A DNA stretch of 23,309 nt. Source: JAVBNC01 sp031551765 (GTDB lineage Bacteria > Desulfobacterota > Desulfovibrionia > Desulfovibrionales > Desulfovibrionaceae). Shown piece by piece: positions 14,020-22,789 of the stretch. The notes under the pieces are model-generated. The model was given only the letters and a program-made list of their open reading frames with translations, was not told the origin of the DNA and did not search any database. Positions within the stretch are counted from its first letter, which is position 1. Each line of letters begins with the position of its first letter. The stretch spans positions 1-23,309 of the forward strand of contig JAVBNC010000124.1 in the NCBI GenBank assembly GCA_031551765.1, in the 5' to 3' direction. The position numbers and the translations under genes were made by a program.

Positions 14020-14760
14020 TTATGGATTGGGCGGGATGGGACGGGCGGAAGCCCGCGCCCACCAGCACAGCCCCAGGCAGAGCAGGGCGGCGGTTTCCCA
14101 GCGCAGCACGCGCGGGCCAAGGCTGACGGGCTCCATGTCGCTCTTGCGCAGTAGCGCGACTTCCTTGTCGCTGAACCCGCCTTCCGGGCCGAGCACGAAC
14201 AGGCTGTCGCCCTGGCGCGAAATATCTTCCAGGCTCAGCACGCGGCCCTTGGTGTCCCCTTCCCAAAGCAGATAGGCGTGTTGAAAGGCGGAACGGCTTT
14301 GCGCCAGTTCCGTTACGCCGCCGGGCAGGGTGCGCAATTCCGGCAGCCAGGGGTTGTTGCTTTGCTTGGCCCCGGCTTCCATCTGCGCCTGCCAGGGTTC
14401 CTTGCCCGCGTCCGGCACCTTGGCCTGGCTACGTTCCGCCTGCCAGAACCACAGTCCCCCGGCTTCCAGTTCCACCGCTTTTTCCAGCAGCCAGCTGCGC
14501 CGGATGTCGCGCATATACCCCAAAGCCAGGGTACAGCGCGCAACGGGGCGCTCATGAACTTGGATATGCTTGGGGGAGAGGGAAACCGTGCGCTTGTCCG
14601 CGCTGGTAATTGCGAACACGCCTTCCCGGCCCCGGCCGTCCAGAAGGCGTATTTCCGCGCCGGCGGCGAGGCGCAGCACCTTGGTCAGATGCTGCGCCTC
14701 GCTGCCTTGCAGGCAATAGGGCTCACGCCACAGGTCCGGAGCCAGGAAAAAAGTGCGCAT
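14020..14760 (-). CDS. rsmE: 16S rRNA (uracil-1498-N3)-methyltransferase
   Basis: Methylates U1498 of 16S rRNA in the 30S subunit using S-adenosylmethionine. It is a SPOUT enzyme with an N-terminal PUA-like domain (about 1-70) and a C-terminal knot. The knot motifs are GPEGGFSDKEV (191-201) and LGPRVLRWETAAL (214-226). The usual EQSxR-like motif reads KQSNN at 132-136, a deviation in a normally conserved position. At 246 aa it is a typical length. Its ATG is 10 nt after the gcvT stop, so the two are probably co-translated. No terminator is visible before the convergent regulator gene. Confidence 0.93.
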   Translation of the reverse strand: MRTFFLAPDLWREPYCLQGSEAQHLTKVLRLAAGAEIRLLDGRGREGVFAITSADKRTVSLSPKHIQVHERPVARCTLALGYMRDIRRSWLLEKAVELEAGGLWFWQAERSQAKVPDAGKEPWQAQMEAGAKQSNNPWLPELRTLPGGVTELAQSRSAFQHAYLLWEGDTKGRVLSLEDISRQGDSLFVLGPEGGFSDKEVALLRKSDMEPVSLGPRVLRWETAALLCLGLCWWARASARPIPPNP

Positions 14761-14770
14761 GGAAGCCGGG

Positions 14771-15859
14771 CTAAAACTTCATCCTGGCCGTGCCCTTGGC
14801 GTAAAACGGCAGGGCCACGCGGCTGGCGGGCAGTTCCGTTTTGGCCGCGCGCACGATGAAGGCGTCTTGTTCCGCGTACTTGGCGTCCACGTAGGCCAGG
14901 GCCACGGCATGGCCCAAAGAGGGCGCGAACGAGGCGCTGGTAACCACGCCCGCTTCCGTGCCGTTGGGCAGCGCCACCACATCGTAGTGCCGCGCGCTGC
15001 GGCGGCCGGGAATGGACAGGCCGATCAGCGCCTTGCGCACCTGCGTGGCTTTTTCTTTGCCCGCATAAGGCGCGGCGGAGGTAAGCATGGAGCCGTACCC
15101 GGCTTCCGCAGGGGTGTGTTCGGTGTCCAGGTCCTGGCCGTACAGGGGCAGGCCCACTTCCAGGCGCAGGGTGTCCCGGGCGCCCAGACCCGCAGGGGCC
15201 ACGTCCGGCTGCGCCAGGCAGGCGCGCCACAGCTCTTCCACTTTGTCCCAGGGCAGGTACAGTTCATACCCCAGTTCGCCGGTGTAGCCGGTGCGGCTGA
15301 CCAAAAGTTTCGCGCCGTTAAAGGTCGTGTGCTCCAGGCCGAAGTAGGGCAGGGCTTTCCAGTCCCGGCCGGGCAGGATAGTTTCCAGCGCGGCCAGGGA
15401 ACCGGGGCCTTGCAGGTCTATTTTCCCGGTCTGGGCGGAAATATCCTCAAAGGGAAGACTCTGCGGCAGGCGGGAGTGGATGGTGGTGAAATCCGAAGCC
15501 TGGCAGGCCCCGTTGACCACGATCATGAACTCTTCGTCCGCCAGGCGGTAGACGATGAGGTCGTCCATGACCCCGCCGTTCTCGTTGAGCAGAAAGCCGT
15601 AACGGCAGCGCTGCGGCTTGAGGGTTTCCAGGTTCACGGTTACCGCTTTGCCCAATGCTTCCGCCGCGCCCTTGCCCTTGAGCAGGAATTCGCCCATGTG
15701 GCAGATGTCGAAAACGGACGCTTTGGAGCGGGTGTGCATGTGTTCGGCGATAATGCCGCCGGGGTACTGGATGGGCATGTCCCAGCCGGCGAAAGGAGCC
15801 ATTTTGGCGCCATTGGCCTTGTGCCAGGCGTTGAGCGGGGTGTGCAGCAAAGCGGTCAT
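14771..15859 (-). CDS. gcvT: Aminomethyltransferase of the glycine cleavage system (T-protein)
   Basis: Transfers the aminomethyl carbon from lipoylated GcvH to tetrahydrofolate, giving 5,10-methylene-THF and ammonia. At 362 aa it is full length. Family blocks: MAPFAGWDMPIQYPGG (20-35), FDICHMGEF (50-58), GGVMDDLIVYRL with the catalytic Asp at 99/100, and GLGARDTLRLEVGLPLYGQ, followed by the C-terminal barrel. GcvH and GcvP are not encoded nearby, so the T-protein gene is separated from its partners, at least within this window. AAGGAG precedes the ATG, and the gap to the upstream 581-aa gene is 17 nt. Confidence 0.96.
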   Translation of the reverse strand: MTALLHTPLNAWHKANGAKMAPFAGWDMPIQYPGGIIAEHMHTRSKASVFDICHMGEFLLKGKGAAEALGKAVTVNLETLKPQRCRYGFLLNENGGVMDDLIVYRLADEEFMIVVNGACQASDFTTIHSRLPQSLPFEDISAQTGKIDLQGPGSLAALETILPGRDWKALPYFGLEHTTFNGAKLLVSRTGYTGELGYELYLPWDKVEELWRACLAQPDVAPAGLGARDTLRLEVGLPLYGQDLDTEHTPAEAGYGSMLTSAAPYAGKEKATQVRKALIGLSIPGRRSARHYDVVALPNGTEAGVVTSASFAPSLGHAVALAYVDAKYAEQDAFIVRAAKTELPASRVALPFYAKGTARMKF

Positions 15860-15876
15860 GGGCGGGTGTCTCCTTG

Positions 15877-17622
15877 TCAGCGCTTTTCCGCCGTAGCGGA
15901 AGCGCCGCGTTGCATGGTGTCCGTCCGCGCCTTGCGGATGGCTTTGAATTCGTCCACCAGACTGACGAGTTTGCCGTAGTTCCGCCGTATCTCGTGCCCG
16001 CGCCTGGAAAGCGTTTCGTCGCGCTTTTCAATATAGTTGCGGGTGAGGTACGAGTCGTTGAGAATTTTCTCCCCGATGGCGATAACGTTGGAAACCAGGG
16101 TGTCAAAGTAGCTGACCACCTCGAACTTGAGGGAATGCAGCTCCTTGACCACTTCAACCAGCATCTGGTGATAGGAAATGCGTGTGCCTTTATACTGTCT
16201 GTCCCGCAAATCTTCAAGCAGCCTGATTTTCCTGGCCTGCTGGATGTAGCTGTATTTGGCTATCACTTCCTGGTACAGGTCGTTCATGCTGGAAAAGGTC
16301 TCGAAGCGCTCAGGGGAGAGCAGGTAGGTATCCAGCACCTTACTGATGTTCCCGAAGAACTCGTCACCGTACCCGATAATCCGACGCTGGTGCTTGGAAA
16401 GCCAGGCGTAGAGGAATTTGAGCCGCTTTTCCTCGCTGTCGGTGTTCTCCACCAGCTCGTTCCGCTTATAGATGATGCGGCCCGTGTAGTCCCCGCGCAC
16501 GATGTCGTTGAGGCGCAGGAACATGTTGGACGTGTCCCGCAAAATGTTGACGTCCGTCAGCACCTTGCCCGTGATGGGGTGGATGACTTCCTGCGCTTCC
16601 ATGGACAGGGCGCGTTCCTGGCGCACGTTGTCCGGGTCGAAGCGGTGCTGGCGGTAGCGCACGCGCATGATCACGATGCGTTTTTCCGTGTCCACCAGGT
16701 AGCGGCCTTTGCGCAACACGCCAAGCACCTCTTCCTGGTCCGGGTCCAGCGCCACCAGGGCTATTTTTTCCACGCGCGGGTACTGTCGGTTTTCCGCGTC
16801 GTTCCAGATGGTGGTCAGGGTGCGGTCCGACTGGCCCAGCACCCGGATGAGGAATTTTTCCCCTATCTTGTGCAGGCGCCGGGCAAAAAGCGCGGCGGAG
16901 GTGCGCCGTTCCGAAACCACCGGGAAACCGTACAGTTCCATCAGGTGTTGGTACACGAAACTGCGGTTGCGCTCGTACTGGATATTGTCCCCGACGCTGA
17001 AGCGGTTGATGCGCAGGCCGTAGCGTTTAATTTCCGTATCCAGGTCGGAGGGGAGGGAAGCGAAAATGCCCGCGAGATGAAAGTGACGGACTTTACTGTG
17101 GTTTTCTTGCAAAGCCATGACCTGGGCCCTGTCCATTTCCAGCAGGAAAGGCAGAAGAGCCGGGTAGGCCGTAAGGCTGGTAACGTCCGTCCTGGAAAAC
17201 TGCGCTCGCAGTTTGTCCTGCATTCTTCTGGGCAGGCGGCTTTGAATAAGCTGCGTATTGCGGGCCAGCGCGGCGCTTTCCCTGGCTTTGTCCGTTATGT
17301 CGTGCACGGAATGCAGGTTGTCGTACTGGAACACTTCGCTGAAGTAATCCAACGGCCGTTCCAGCGCGACAAGACTAAAGCCGGGCAACAGCTTATGTTC
17401 CCATAAGTCCGCTTCAAAAGAGGGCAGAAGCTCCCTGGGTTCCACCGGCGGGTAGTCCGGAACTTCGCAATAGGGCCTGAGCAGGCAATGGCGGATGTGA
17501 ATGTAATCCAGAAATTCCTTCAGATCCCGTAAGTGGTTCATTAACGGGAGGGCGCGCGCCAGGGATTCGTCCTTCCAGGCGAATTTGGTGCGCGAGAATG
17601 CCTTTTGCCAGGAAACTTTCAC
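15877..17622 (-). CDS. Unrecognised 581-aa soluble protein
   Basis: I do not recognise this protein. It has no signal peptide or membrane helix and is rich in Arg, Lys, Asp and Glu. The middle part (about 250-345) alternates charged and hydrophobic residues like a beta-rich domain (EKIALVALDPDQEEVLGVLR, EKRIVIMRVRYRQHRFDPD). The last third (about 400-570) is mostly helical and probably coiled-coil (EVVKELHSLKFEVVSYFDTL, NYIEKRDETLSRRGHEIRRN). Start is GTG at 17622 with AAGG about 11 nt upstream. It heads a minus-strand group with gcvT and rsmE. Codon use and GC content resemble its neighbours, so recent transfer is not indicated. An intracellular scaffold or regulatory role is possible but unsupported. 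Confidence 0.85.
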   Translation of the reverse strand: MKVSWQKAFSRTKFAWKDESLARALPLMNHLRDLKEFLDYIHIRHCLLRPYCEVPDYPPVEPRELLPSFEADLWEHKLLPGFSLVALERPLDYFSEVFQYDNLHSVHDITDKARESAALARNTQLIQSRLPRRMQDKLRAQFSRTDVTSLTAYPALLPFLLEMDRAQVMALQENHSKVRHFHLAGIFASLPSDLDTEIKRYGLRINRFSVGDNIQYERNRSFVYQHLMELYGFPVVSERRTSAALFARRLHKIGEKFLIRVLGQSDRTLTTIWNDAENRQYPRVEKIALVALDPDQEEVLGVLRKGRYLVDTEKRIVIMRVRYRQHRFDPDNVRQERALSMEAQEVIHPITGKVLTDVNILRDTSNMFLRLNDIVRGDYTGRIIYKRNELVENTDSEEKRLKFLYAWLSKHQRRIIGYGDEFFGNISKVLDTYLLSPERFETFSSMNDLYQEVIAKYSYIQQARKIRLLEDLRDRQYKGTRISYHQMLVEVVKELHSLKFEVVSYFDTLVSNVIAIGEKILNDSYLTRNYIEKRDETLSRRGHEIRRNYGKLVSLVDEFKAIRKARTDTMQRGASATAEKR

Positions 17623-17674
17623 AACGCCGTGCCTTTTGTTTCTTTGCTGACCTAGTCAAGGATACCAGATTTTT

Positions 17675-17698
17675 AAAAAAATTCTACAAAATTTTTTT
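17675..17698. promoter_or_regulatory. A/T inverted repeat upstream of the 581-aa gene
   Basis: Seven A plus TT (17675-17683) pairs perfectly with AA plus seven T (17690-17698) around ctacaa. It lies about 55 nt before the GTG start of the 581-aa gene, in the divergent region shared with the GAF gene. It may be promoter or curved DNA. A weak terminator reading from the GAF side is unlikely, because no gene enters from there. Confidence 0.35.
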
Positions 17699-17751
17699 GG
17701 ATACAACAGCGCAGTACGGCATTACCATTGGCCTTTGCATAGGGAAACGTC

Positions 17752-17833
17752 CGCGCCGCTCCGGAGAAAGCCACGCGTGCCTCCGGAACGCGGCGCGTCC
17801 ATGCCGTTATCTTTCATCTAACGGTTGAAAGAT
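17752..17833. promoter_or_regulatory. GC hairpin plus mutually exclusive stems before the GAF gene
   Basis: cgcgccgc (17752-17759) and tccgga (17760-17765) pair with tccgga (17782-17787) and gcggcgcg (17790-17797), with a 2-nt bulge; the loop holds the palindrome cacgcgtg. Just downstream, CCGTTA (17804-17809) pairs with TAACGG (17819-17824), while ATCTTTCA (17809-17816) pairs with TGAAAGAT (17826-17833). These two stems overlap and cannot form together. A run of seven T follows at 17884-17890, before the GAF start at 17907. The layout resembles a leader attenuator, but no hairpin abuts the T-run. Confidence 0.4.
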
Positions 17834-17906
17834 GGACAAGACTCCTGTACTCCCTTAAAGAGACTGGCTTGTAGCTGGTTCGATTTTTTTCACCTATGGA
17901 CCTCCC

Positions 17907-18917
17907 ATGCGGCAGACATCGTTCACCCGGATTCTCGGCATCTTGTGCAGTGTGCTTGACGCTTACTCCGCAGTGTTGTTCCTGAAGGAAGACGGCAAGG
18001 AGGACGCCGCGCACAGCCTTGTGGCCTCTTTCAGTCTGGGCGACAACGTGGAGCCCGCCACCGTGGTGCAGCCCGGCAAGGGCCTGGTGGGCTGGATAAT
18101 CCGCAACGGCGAGCCGCTGCTGGTGCCCAACTTTGACCAGCGCCAGAACCACCTTGGCTATTACCGGGACAACGAAGAACAGCGCATCAAAGCCTTTATG
18201 GGCTGCGCCCTGCCGGAAGGCCGGGGCGCGCTGTGCGTGGACAGCAAGCGCCAATACTCTTTTTCCGAAAAAGACCAGAAGCTGCTGCACCTTTTCGCGG
18301 GGCTGCTGGATTCCCTCTGCGCGGAAGCCACGCTGGACGAAGGCCAGCAGGCCGCGCTACGCTACCATCAAGCCCTGAAAACCGTGTACAGCCTGCGGCG
18401 GGAGCATTCGCGCTGGGGCGAGTTTTTGCGTCAGTTCCTGCTGCTTATGGCCGCCACCAGCGGCTGCGGCTATAGCGTGTTCTGCGTGACCGACCCCAGC
18501 GGCGAGGAATACCTGGTGGAAGGGGAAAATTCTCCCCTCCTGCTGGGCAAAGGCAAAAAAGCCGCTAGCTTCCCCCTGACCAGCGGGGCCATCGGCTGGG
18601 TGTTCCGCAACGATGTGCCGCTGTTCAGCGGCGGGGCGGCGGGCCTGCCGGAAGCTTCCCTGTTCGGCAAGGGCGCGGCGCTTCCCCACTTTCAAACCAT
18701 CATGGCCCTGCCGCTTATTATCCAGCGCAAAACCAGGGGCGTGCTCTGCCTGGCCAACGACACTCCCTTGCCCCTGACGGAAGAGCTCAAGGAATTTACC
18801 CGGATGGCCTCGGAACATCTGGCGCTCTTTCTGGAGAACCTGTATGTCAAATGTCGGCTGCGCGACGTGTGCCAGACCATGGCCCGCGAACCTGAGCCGG
18901 ACGCAAGCAGCGAATAG
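17907..18917 (+). CDS. Tandem GAF-domain protein
   Basis: A 336-aa soluble protein with two GAF-like domains. The first is at about 5-135 (PGKGLVGWIIRNGEPLLVPNF; EGRGALCVDSKRQYSFSEKD) and the second at about 170-315 (TSGAIGWVFRNDVPLFSGG; MALPLIIQRKTRGVLCLAND). GAF domains bind small ligands such as cyclic nucleotides, haem or amino acids. No kinase, cyclase or DNA-binding output domain is attached, so it probably acts by binding a partner. mreB starts 34 nt downstream, suggesting one operon and a possible link to cell shape control. The ATG has only a weak ribosome binding site, and no better in-frame start exists upstream. Confidence 0.82.
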   Translation: MRQTSFTRILGILCSVLDAYSAVLFLKEDGKEDAAHSLVASFSLGDNVEPATVVQPGKGLVGWIIRNGEPLLVPNFDQRQNHLGYYRDNEEQRIKAFMGCALPEGRGALCVDSKRQYSFSEKDQKLLHLFAGLLDSLCAEATLDEGQQAALRYHQALKTVYSLRREHSRWGEFLRQFLLLMAATSGCGYSVFCVTDPSGEEYLVEGENSPLLLGKGKKAASFPLTSGAIGWVFRNDVPLFSGGAAGLPEASLFGKGAALPHFQTIMALPLIIQRKTRGVLCLANDTPLPLTEELKEFTRMASEHLALFLENLYVKCRLRDVCQTMAREPEPDASSE

Positions 18918-18951
18918 CCGCGTGTTTTAAGCCACGGCGGTGTGAGGGCGC

Positions 18952-19974
18952 ATGTTTCGAAGACTTTTCAGTTTCCTGGGCAAAAGCCTGGCCATGGACC
19001 TGGGCACGGCCAACACCCTTTTGTACACCCGCGCCCAGGGCGTGGTGCTCAACGAACCCTCCGTGGTGGCTCTGGACGCGGAACGCGGCCACGTGCTGGC
19101 CGTGGGCCGGGAAGCCAAGGAGTTTCTGGGCAGAACCCCCAAGCGCATCCGCGCGGTGCGTCCCATGCGCGACGGCGTTATCGCGGATTTTGAAGTCACC
19201 CGCGAGATGATTGCTTTTTTCATCAAAAAAGTGATCAAAGGCTTCCACTTTTCCCGGCCCAGCATCGTCATTTGCGTGCCCACGGGCATTACCCAGGTGG
19301 AAAAACGCGCGGTCATAGAGTCCGCCCAGCAGGCCGGGGCCAGCGACGTGATGCTGGTGGAAGAACCCATGGCCGCCGCCATCGGCGCGGACCTGCCCAT
19401 TCACGAACCCATGGGCAACATGGTGGTGGACATAGGCGGAGGCACCACGGAAGTGGCCGTCATTTCCCTTTCCGCCGTGGCCTATGCGGAATCCGTGCGC
19501 GTGGCCGGGGACGCCATGAACGCGGCCATCCAGCGTTATTTTCAGAATGAGTTTCAACTGCTCATCGGCGAAAACATGGCCGAGCGCATCAAGCTGGCCG
19601 TGGGTTCCGCCTATCCCCTGCCGGAACAGCTGGTAGTGGAAATTTCCGGCAAGCACCTGGTTTCCGGCACGCCCAAGTCCGTGCGCATCACCGACGGCCA
19701 TGTGCGCGAAGCTCTGGCCGACCCGGTGCGGGTTATTATCCAGGCCATACGCAAGGCCCTGGAAAAAACGCCGCCGGAACTGGCCGCGGACATAGGCGGC
19801 AACGGCATACTCCTGGCCGGGGGCGGCGCGCTGCTCAAGGGGCTGGACACGCTGATACACAAGGATACCGGGCTGACCGTTTCCATTGACCGCGACCCCC
19901 TGACCACGGTGGTGCGCGGCACGGGCCGCACGCTGGACGACAAGAAATTTTACAGCAAGGTATACATTAACTGA
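18952..19974 (+). CDS. mreB: Rod-shape-determining actin homologue MreB
   Basis: MreB polymerises at the inner membrane and directs the elongasome for lateral wall synthesis. The actin-fold motifs are complete: phosphate 1 AMDLGTANTLLY (14-25), phosphate 2 VVDIGGGTTEVAVIS, and the adenosine motif GNGILLAGGGALLKGLD. The N-terminal MFRRLFSFLGK can serve as an amphipathic membrane anchor. At 340 aa it is typical. GAGG precedes the ATG. mreC and mreD, which often follow mreB, are absent; mutS comes next after 97 nt. Confidence 0.96.
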   Translation: MFRRLFSFLGKSLAMDLGTANTLLYTRAQGVVLNEPSVVALDAERGHVLAVGREAKEFLGRTPKRIRAVRPMRDGVIADFEVTREMIAFFIKKVIKGFHFSRPSIVICVPTGITQVEKRAVIESAQQAGASDVMLVEEPMAAAIGADLPIHEPMGNMVVDIGGGTTEVAVISLSAVAYAESVRVAGDAMNAAIQRYFQNEFQLLIGENMAERIKLAVGSAYPLPEQLVVEISGKHLVSGTPKSVRITDGHVREALADPVRVIIQAIRKALEKTPPELAADIGGNGILLAGGGALLKGLDTLIHKDTGLTVSIDRDPLTTVVRGTGRTLDDKKFYSKVYIN

Positions 19975-20071
19975 GGAAACGCTGAGTAATGAGGTTTTTT
20001 TGTTTTTGCCGGGCTGACGCGGGCAAAGAGCGAAAAGGCCATTACGCGGCATTTCCCACGCCCGCCCGCAT

Positions 20072-22789
20072 ATGTCTCAAACGCCCGGCAAGCTCACACC
20101 CATGTTCGCGCAGTACATGCGCATCAAGGAAGAATATAAGAACGCGCTCCTGTTTTACCGCATGGGCGACTTTTACGAGCTGTTTTTCTCCGATGCGGAG
20201 ACCGCCGCGCGGGAACTGCAGATAGCCCTCACTTCCCGCAACCCCGGAGCGGAAGAGCCCGTGCCCATGTGCGGCGTGCCCCACCACGCGGCGGAAAACT
20301 ACCTCAGTCAGCTTTTGGAAAAAGGCTACACCGTTGCCGTCTGCGAGCAGATTGAAGACCCCAAGACCGCCAAGGGCCTGGTCAAGCGGGCCGTCACCCG
20401 CGTGCTCACCCCGGCCACGGCTGTGGAAGACGCCAACCTGGAGGCTAAGGGCCACAACTACCTTGGCGCGTTTTACTGGGACACGGAAAACAGCTGCGGC
20501 GGCTTTGCCTGGGCGGAATATTCCACCGGGGAATGGTCCGGGCTTTTTTCCAAGCGGGAAGCGGAACTCTGGCAATGGGTGCAAAAGCTTGCCCCGCGCG
20601 AACTGCTGCTGCCGGACCCCGCGCCGGAAGGATTCCGTATCCCGCAAAGTCTGACCCTGGGCGGCATTCAACCCGTATACGTCCCAGCCAGGGCCTTTTT
20701 TGATCTGAAAGGCTCCGGTGAAAAAATCCTGGCCGCGCAGCGGGTGGCGGAACTGGGCGCGCTGGGCCTGGCGGACAAGCCGGAACTGGCCCGGGCCTGC
20801 GGAGCGCTGATCAGCTACCTTTTGCAGACGCAGAAGCAGGACCCTTCCCACCTTTCACCCTTTGTGCCGCTGAACCTGGCCCGCCACCTGATCCTGGACG
20901 AGATCACCGAGCGCAACCTGGAAATTTTCCGCCGCCTGGACGGCCGCAAAGGGCAGGGCACCCTGCGCCATGTGCTGGACCACACCAAGACCCCCATGGG
21001 CGGCCGTCTTCTGGAAGAGCGCCTGCGCCACCCCTGGCGGGAACGCGGCCCCATGGAGGAAACCCAGGCTGCCGTGGCCTATCTTGCCAAGCACGACGAG
21101 ACGCGCAAGGCCCTGGCCGAGGCCCTGGATTCCGTCTACGACCTGGAACGCCTGTCCACGCGCATCCACCTGAACCGGGCCGGCCCCAAAGATTTTGCGG
21201 CTCTGCGGCAGAGTCTGGCCGCCCTGCCGGCCGTGCGGGAAAGCCTGATGCGGCCGCCCGCCGGCCCCAACTACCCCACGGCGGACGAAACGGAAGGCCG
21301 CTCGCTTCCTCCGTCCATGCTGGGTCTTCTGGAGCACTGGGACGAATTGAGCGAATATTCCGACCTGCTCAACCGCGCCTTGGCGGACAACCCGCCCCAT
21401 CTGGTCACGGAAGGAGGGTTGTTCCGGCCCGGCTTCAACGCTACGCTGGACGAATTTCTGGACCTTGCCGAACACGGCGAGCAGCGCCTGCAAGCCCTGC
21501 TCGAGCGGGAACAACAGGCCACGGGCGTCTCCAAGCTGAAACTGGGCTACAACCGCGTTTTCGGCTACTATTTTGAGCTGACCCGCAGCGCCGCCACGGA
21601 GTTGCCCGCGCGCTTCACCCGCCGCCAGACCCTGGCCAATGCCGAGCGTTTCGTCACGGACGAGCTGAAAGGGCTGGAAGACAGGCTTCTTTCCGCGTCG
21701 GAACAGCAGAAGCATTTAGAATTCAAGCTGTTCCAGGAACTGCGCGCCTCCATTGCCGCCGCCCGGCCGCGTCTGCTGTTCATGGGCAACCTGCTGGCCG
21801 TGCTGGACTACTGGCAAAGCCTGGCCCAGGCCTCCCGCCGTTGGGGCTGGGCCAGGCCCGAAGTGCACGAAGGCTCGGACCTGTTGATCCGCGAAGGCCG
21901 CCATCCCGTGGTGGAAGCCATGCAGGGCAGGGGGGCCTTCATTCCCAACGATTTGCGCATGGACGCGCGCCGCCGCCTGCTGCTCATCACCGGCCCCAAC
22001 ATGGCGGGCAAGTCCACGGTGCTGCGCCAGACGGCGCTGATCTGCATTCTGGCCCAGATGGGGTCGTTCGTGCCCGCGTCCGAAGCCAGAATCGGCATTG
22101 CGGACCGCATTTTCTCCCGCGTGGGCGCTTCCGACAACTTGGCCCAGGGGCAGAGCACCTTCATGGTGGAGATGATGGAAACCGCCCGCATTCTCCGCCA
22201 GGTCAGCGCCAAGAGCCTGGTTATTCTGGACGAGATAGGCCGGGGCACCAGCACGTTTGACGGCATGGCCCTGGCCTGGGCCGTGGTGGAAGATCTGGCC
22301 AAGCGCGGCCGGGGCACCGTGCGCACCCTGTTCGCCACCCACTACCACGAGCTGACCGCGCTGGAAGGCCGTATCGACGGCCTGCACAACATGAATATCG
22401 CGGTGCGCGAGCACGGCGGGGAAATTCTTTTCCTGCGCCGCCTGGTGCCCGGCCCGGCGGACCGCAGCTACGGCATTGAGGTGGCGCGCCTTGCCGGGGT
22501 GCCCTCCGGCGTGGTGCAGCGCGCGCGGCATATCTTGGAAACCCTGGAAAAAACCCGCGCCGCCGGAACACGGCTGGAAACCGCCAAAAGTGTGCGCCAG
22601 CTTCTGCCCGGCGTATCCGCCCCGGAAGAAAGCGCCCCCAAGCCCCTTCTGCCCGAACCAACCGCCAAGCCGCCAACCCCGCCTTTTGTCCAGGCCCTGC
22701 GCGATCTGGACCTGAACCACGTAACCCCCATGCGCGCCCTGGAACTTATCAACGAATGGAAACTCCTCTGGGGAGGGGAACAGTCATGA
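20072..22789 (+). CDS. mutS: DNA mismatch repair protein MutS
   Basis: Recognises mismatches and small loops and starts repair together with MutL. The mismatch-wedge Phe-x-Glu is F34-Y-E36 in MGDFYELF. The connector, lever and clamp regions follow. The ABC-type ATPase carries Walker A GPNMAGKST near 641-649, the Q/signature region NLAQGQSTFMVEM, Walker B VILDEIGRGTSTFDG near 716-730, and the His switch FATHYHEL. The C-terminal tail (from about 820) is Pro-rich and ends in the short helical dimerisation segment. At 905 aa it is in the long MutS1 range. No clear Shine-Dalgarno lies before the ATG at 20072 (upstream is cccacgcccgcccgcat). The stop overlaps the next start as ATGA. Confidence 0.97.
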   Translation: MSQTPGKLTPMFAQYMRIKEEYKNALLFYRMGDFYELFFSDAETAARELQIALTSRNPGAEEPVPMCGVPHHAAENYLSQLLEKGYTVAVCEQIEDPKTAKGLVKRAVTRVLTPATAVEDANLEAKGHNYLGAFYWDTENSCGGFAWAEYSTGEWSGLFSKREAELWQWVQKLAPRELLLPDPAPEGFRIPQSLTLGGIQPVYVPARAFFDLKGSGEKILAAQRVAELGALGLADKPELARACGALISYLLQTQKQDPSHLSPFVPLNLARHLILDEITERNLEIFRRLDGRKGQGTLRHVLDHTKTPMGGRLLEERLRHPWRERGPMEETQAAVAYLAKHDETRKALAEALDSVYDLERLSTRIHLNRAGPKDFAALRQSLAALPAVRESLMRPPAGPNYPTADETEGRSLPPSMLGLLEHWDELSEYSDLLNRALADNPPHLVTEGGLFRPGFNATLDEFLDLAEHGEQRLQALLEREQQATGVSKLKLGYNRVFGYYFELTRSAATELPARFTRRQTLANAERFVTDELKGLEDRLLSASEQQKHLEFKLFQELRASIAAARPRLLFMGNLLAVLDYWQSLAQASRRWGWARPEVHEGSDLLIREGRHPVVEAMQGRGAFIPNDLRMDARRRLLLITGPNMAGKSTVLRQTALICILAQMGSFVPASEARIGIADRIFSRVGASDNLAQGQSTFMVEMMETARILRQVSAKSLVILDEIGRGTSTFDGMALAWAVVEDLAKRGRGTVRTLFATHYHELTALEGRIDGLHNMNIAVREHGGEILFLRRLVPGPADRSYGIEVARLAGVPSGVVQRARHILETLEKTRAAGTRLETAKSVRQLLPGVSAPEESAPKPLLPEPTAKPPTPPFVQALRDLDLNHVTPMRALELINEWKLLWGGEQS

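Noticed and set aside
15874..17406. Plus-strand frame (about 510 codons) opposite the 581-aa protein
   Set aside because: The minus frame was chosen because it has close spacing to gcvT, a GTG with upstream AAGG and a more natural amino acid composition. The plus frame is rich in Val, His and Gly, as expected of a shadow.
17877..17883. GGTTCGA, a T-loop-like tRNA word
   Set aside because: No complementary T-stem, anticodon stem or acceptor stem can be built around it; it is followed by a T-run.
19975..20071. Possible terminator between mreB and mutS (ttttttt at about 19994)
   Set aside because: No stable hairpin directly precedes the T-run, so I cannot support termination there. mutS may be transcribed with mreB.
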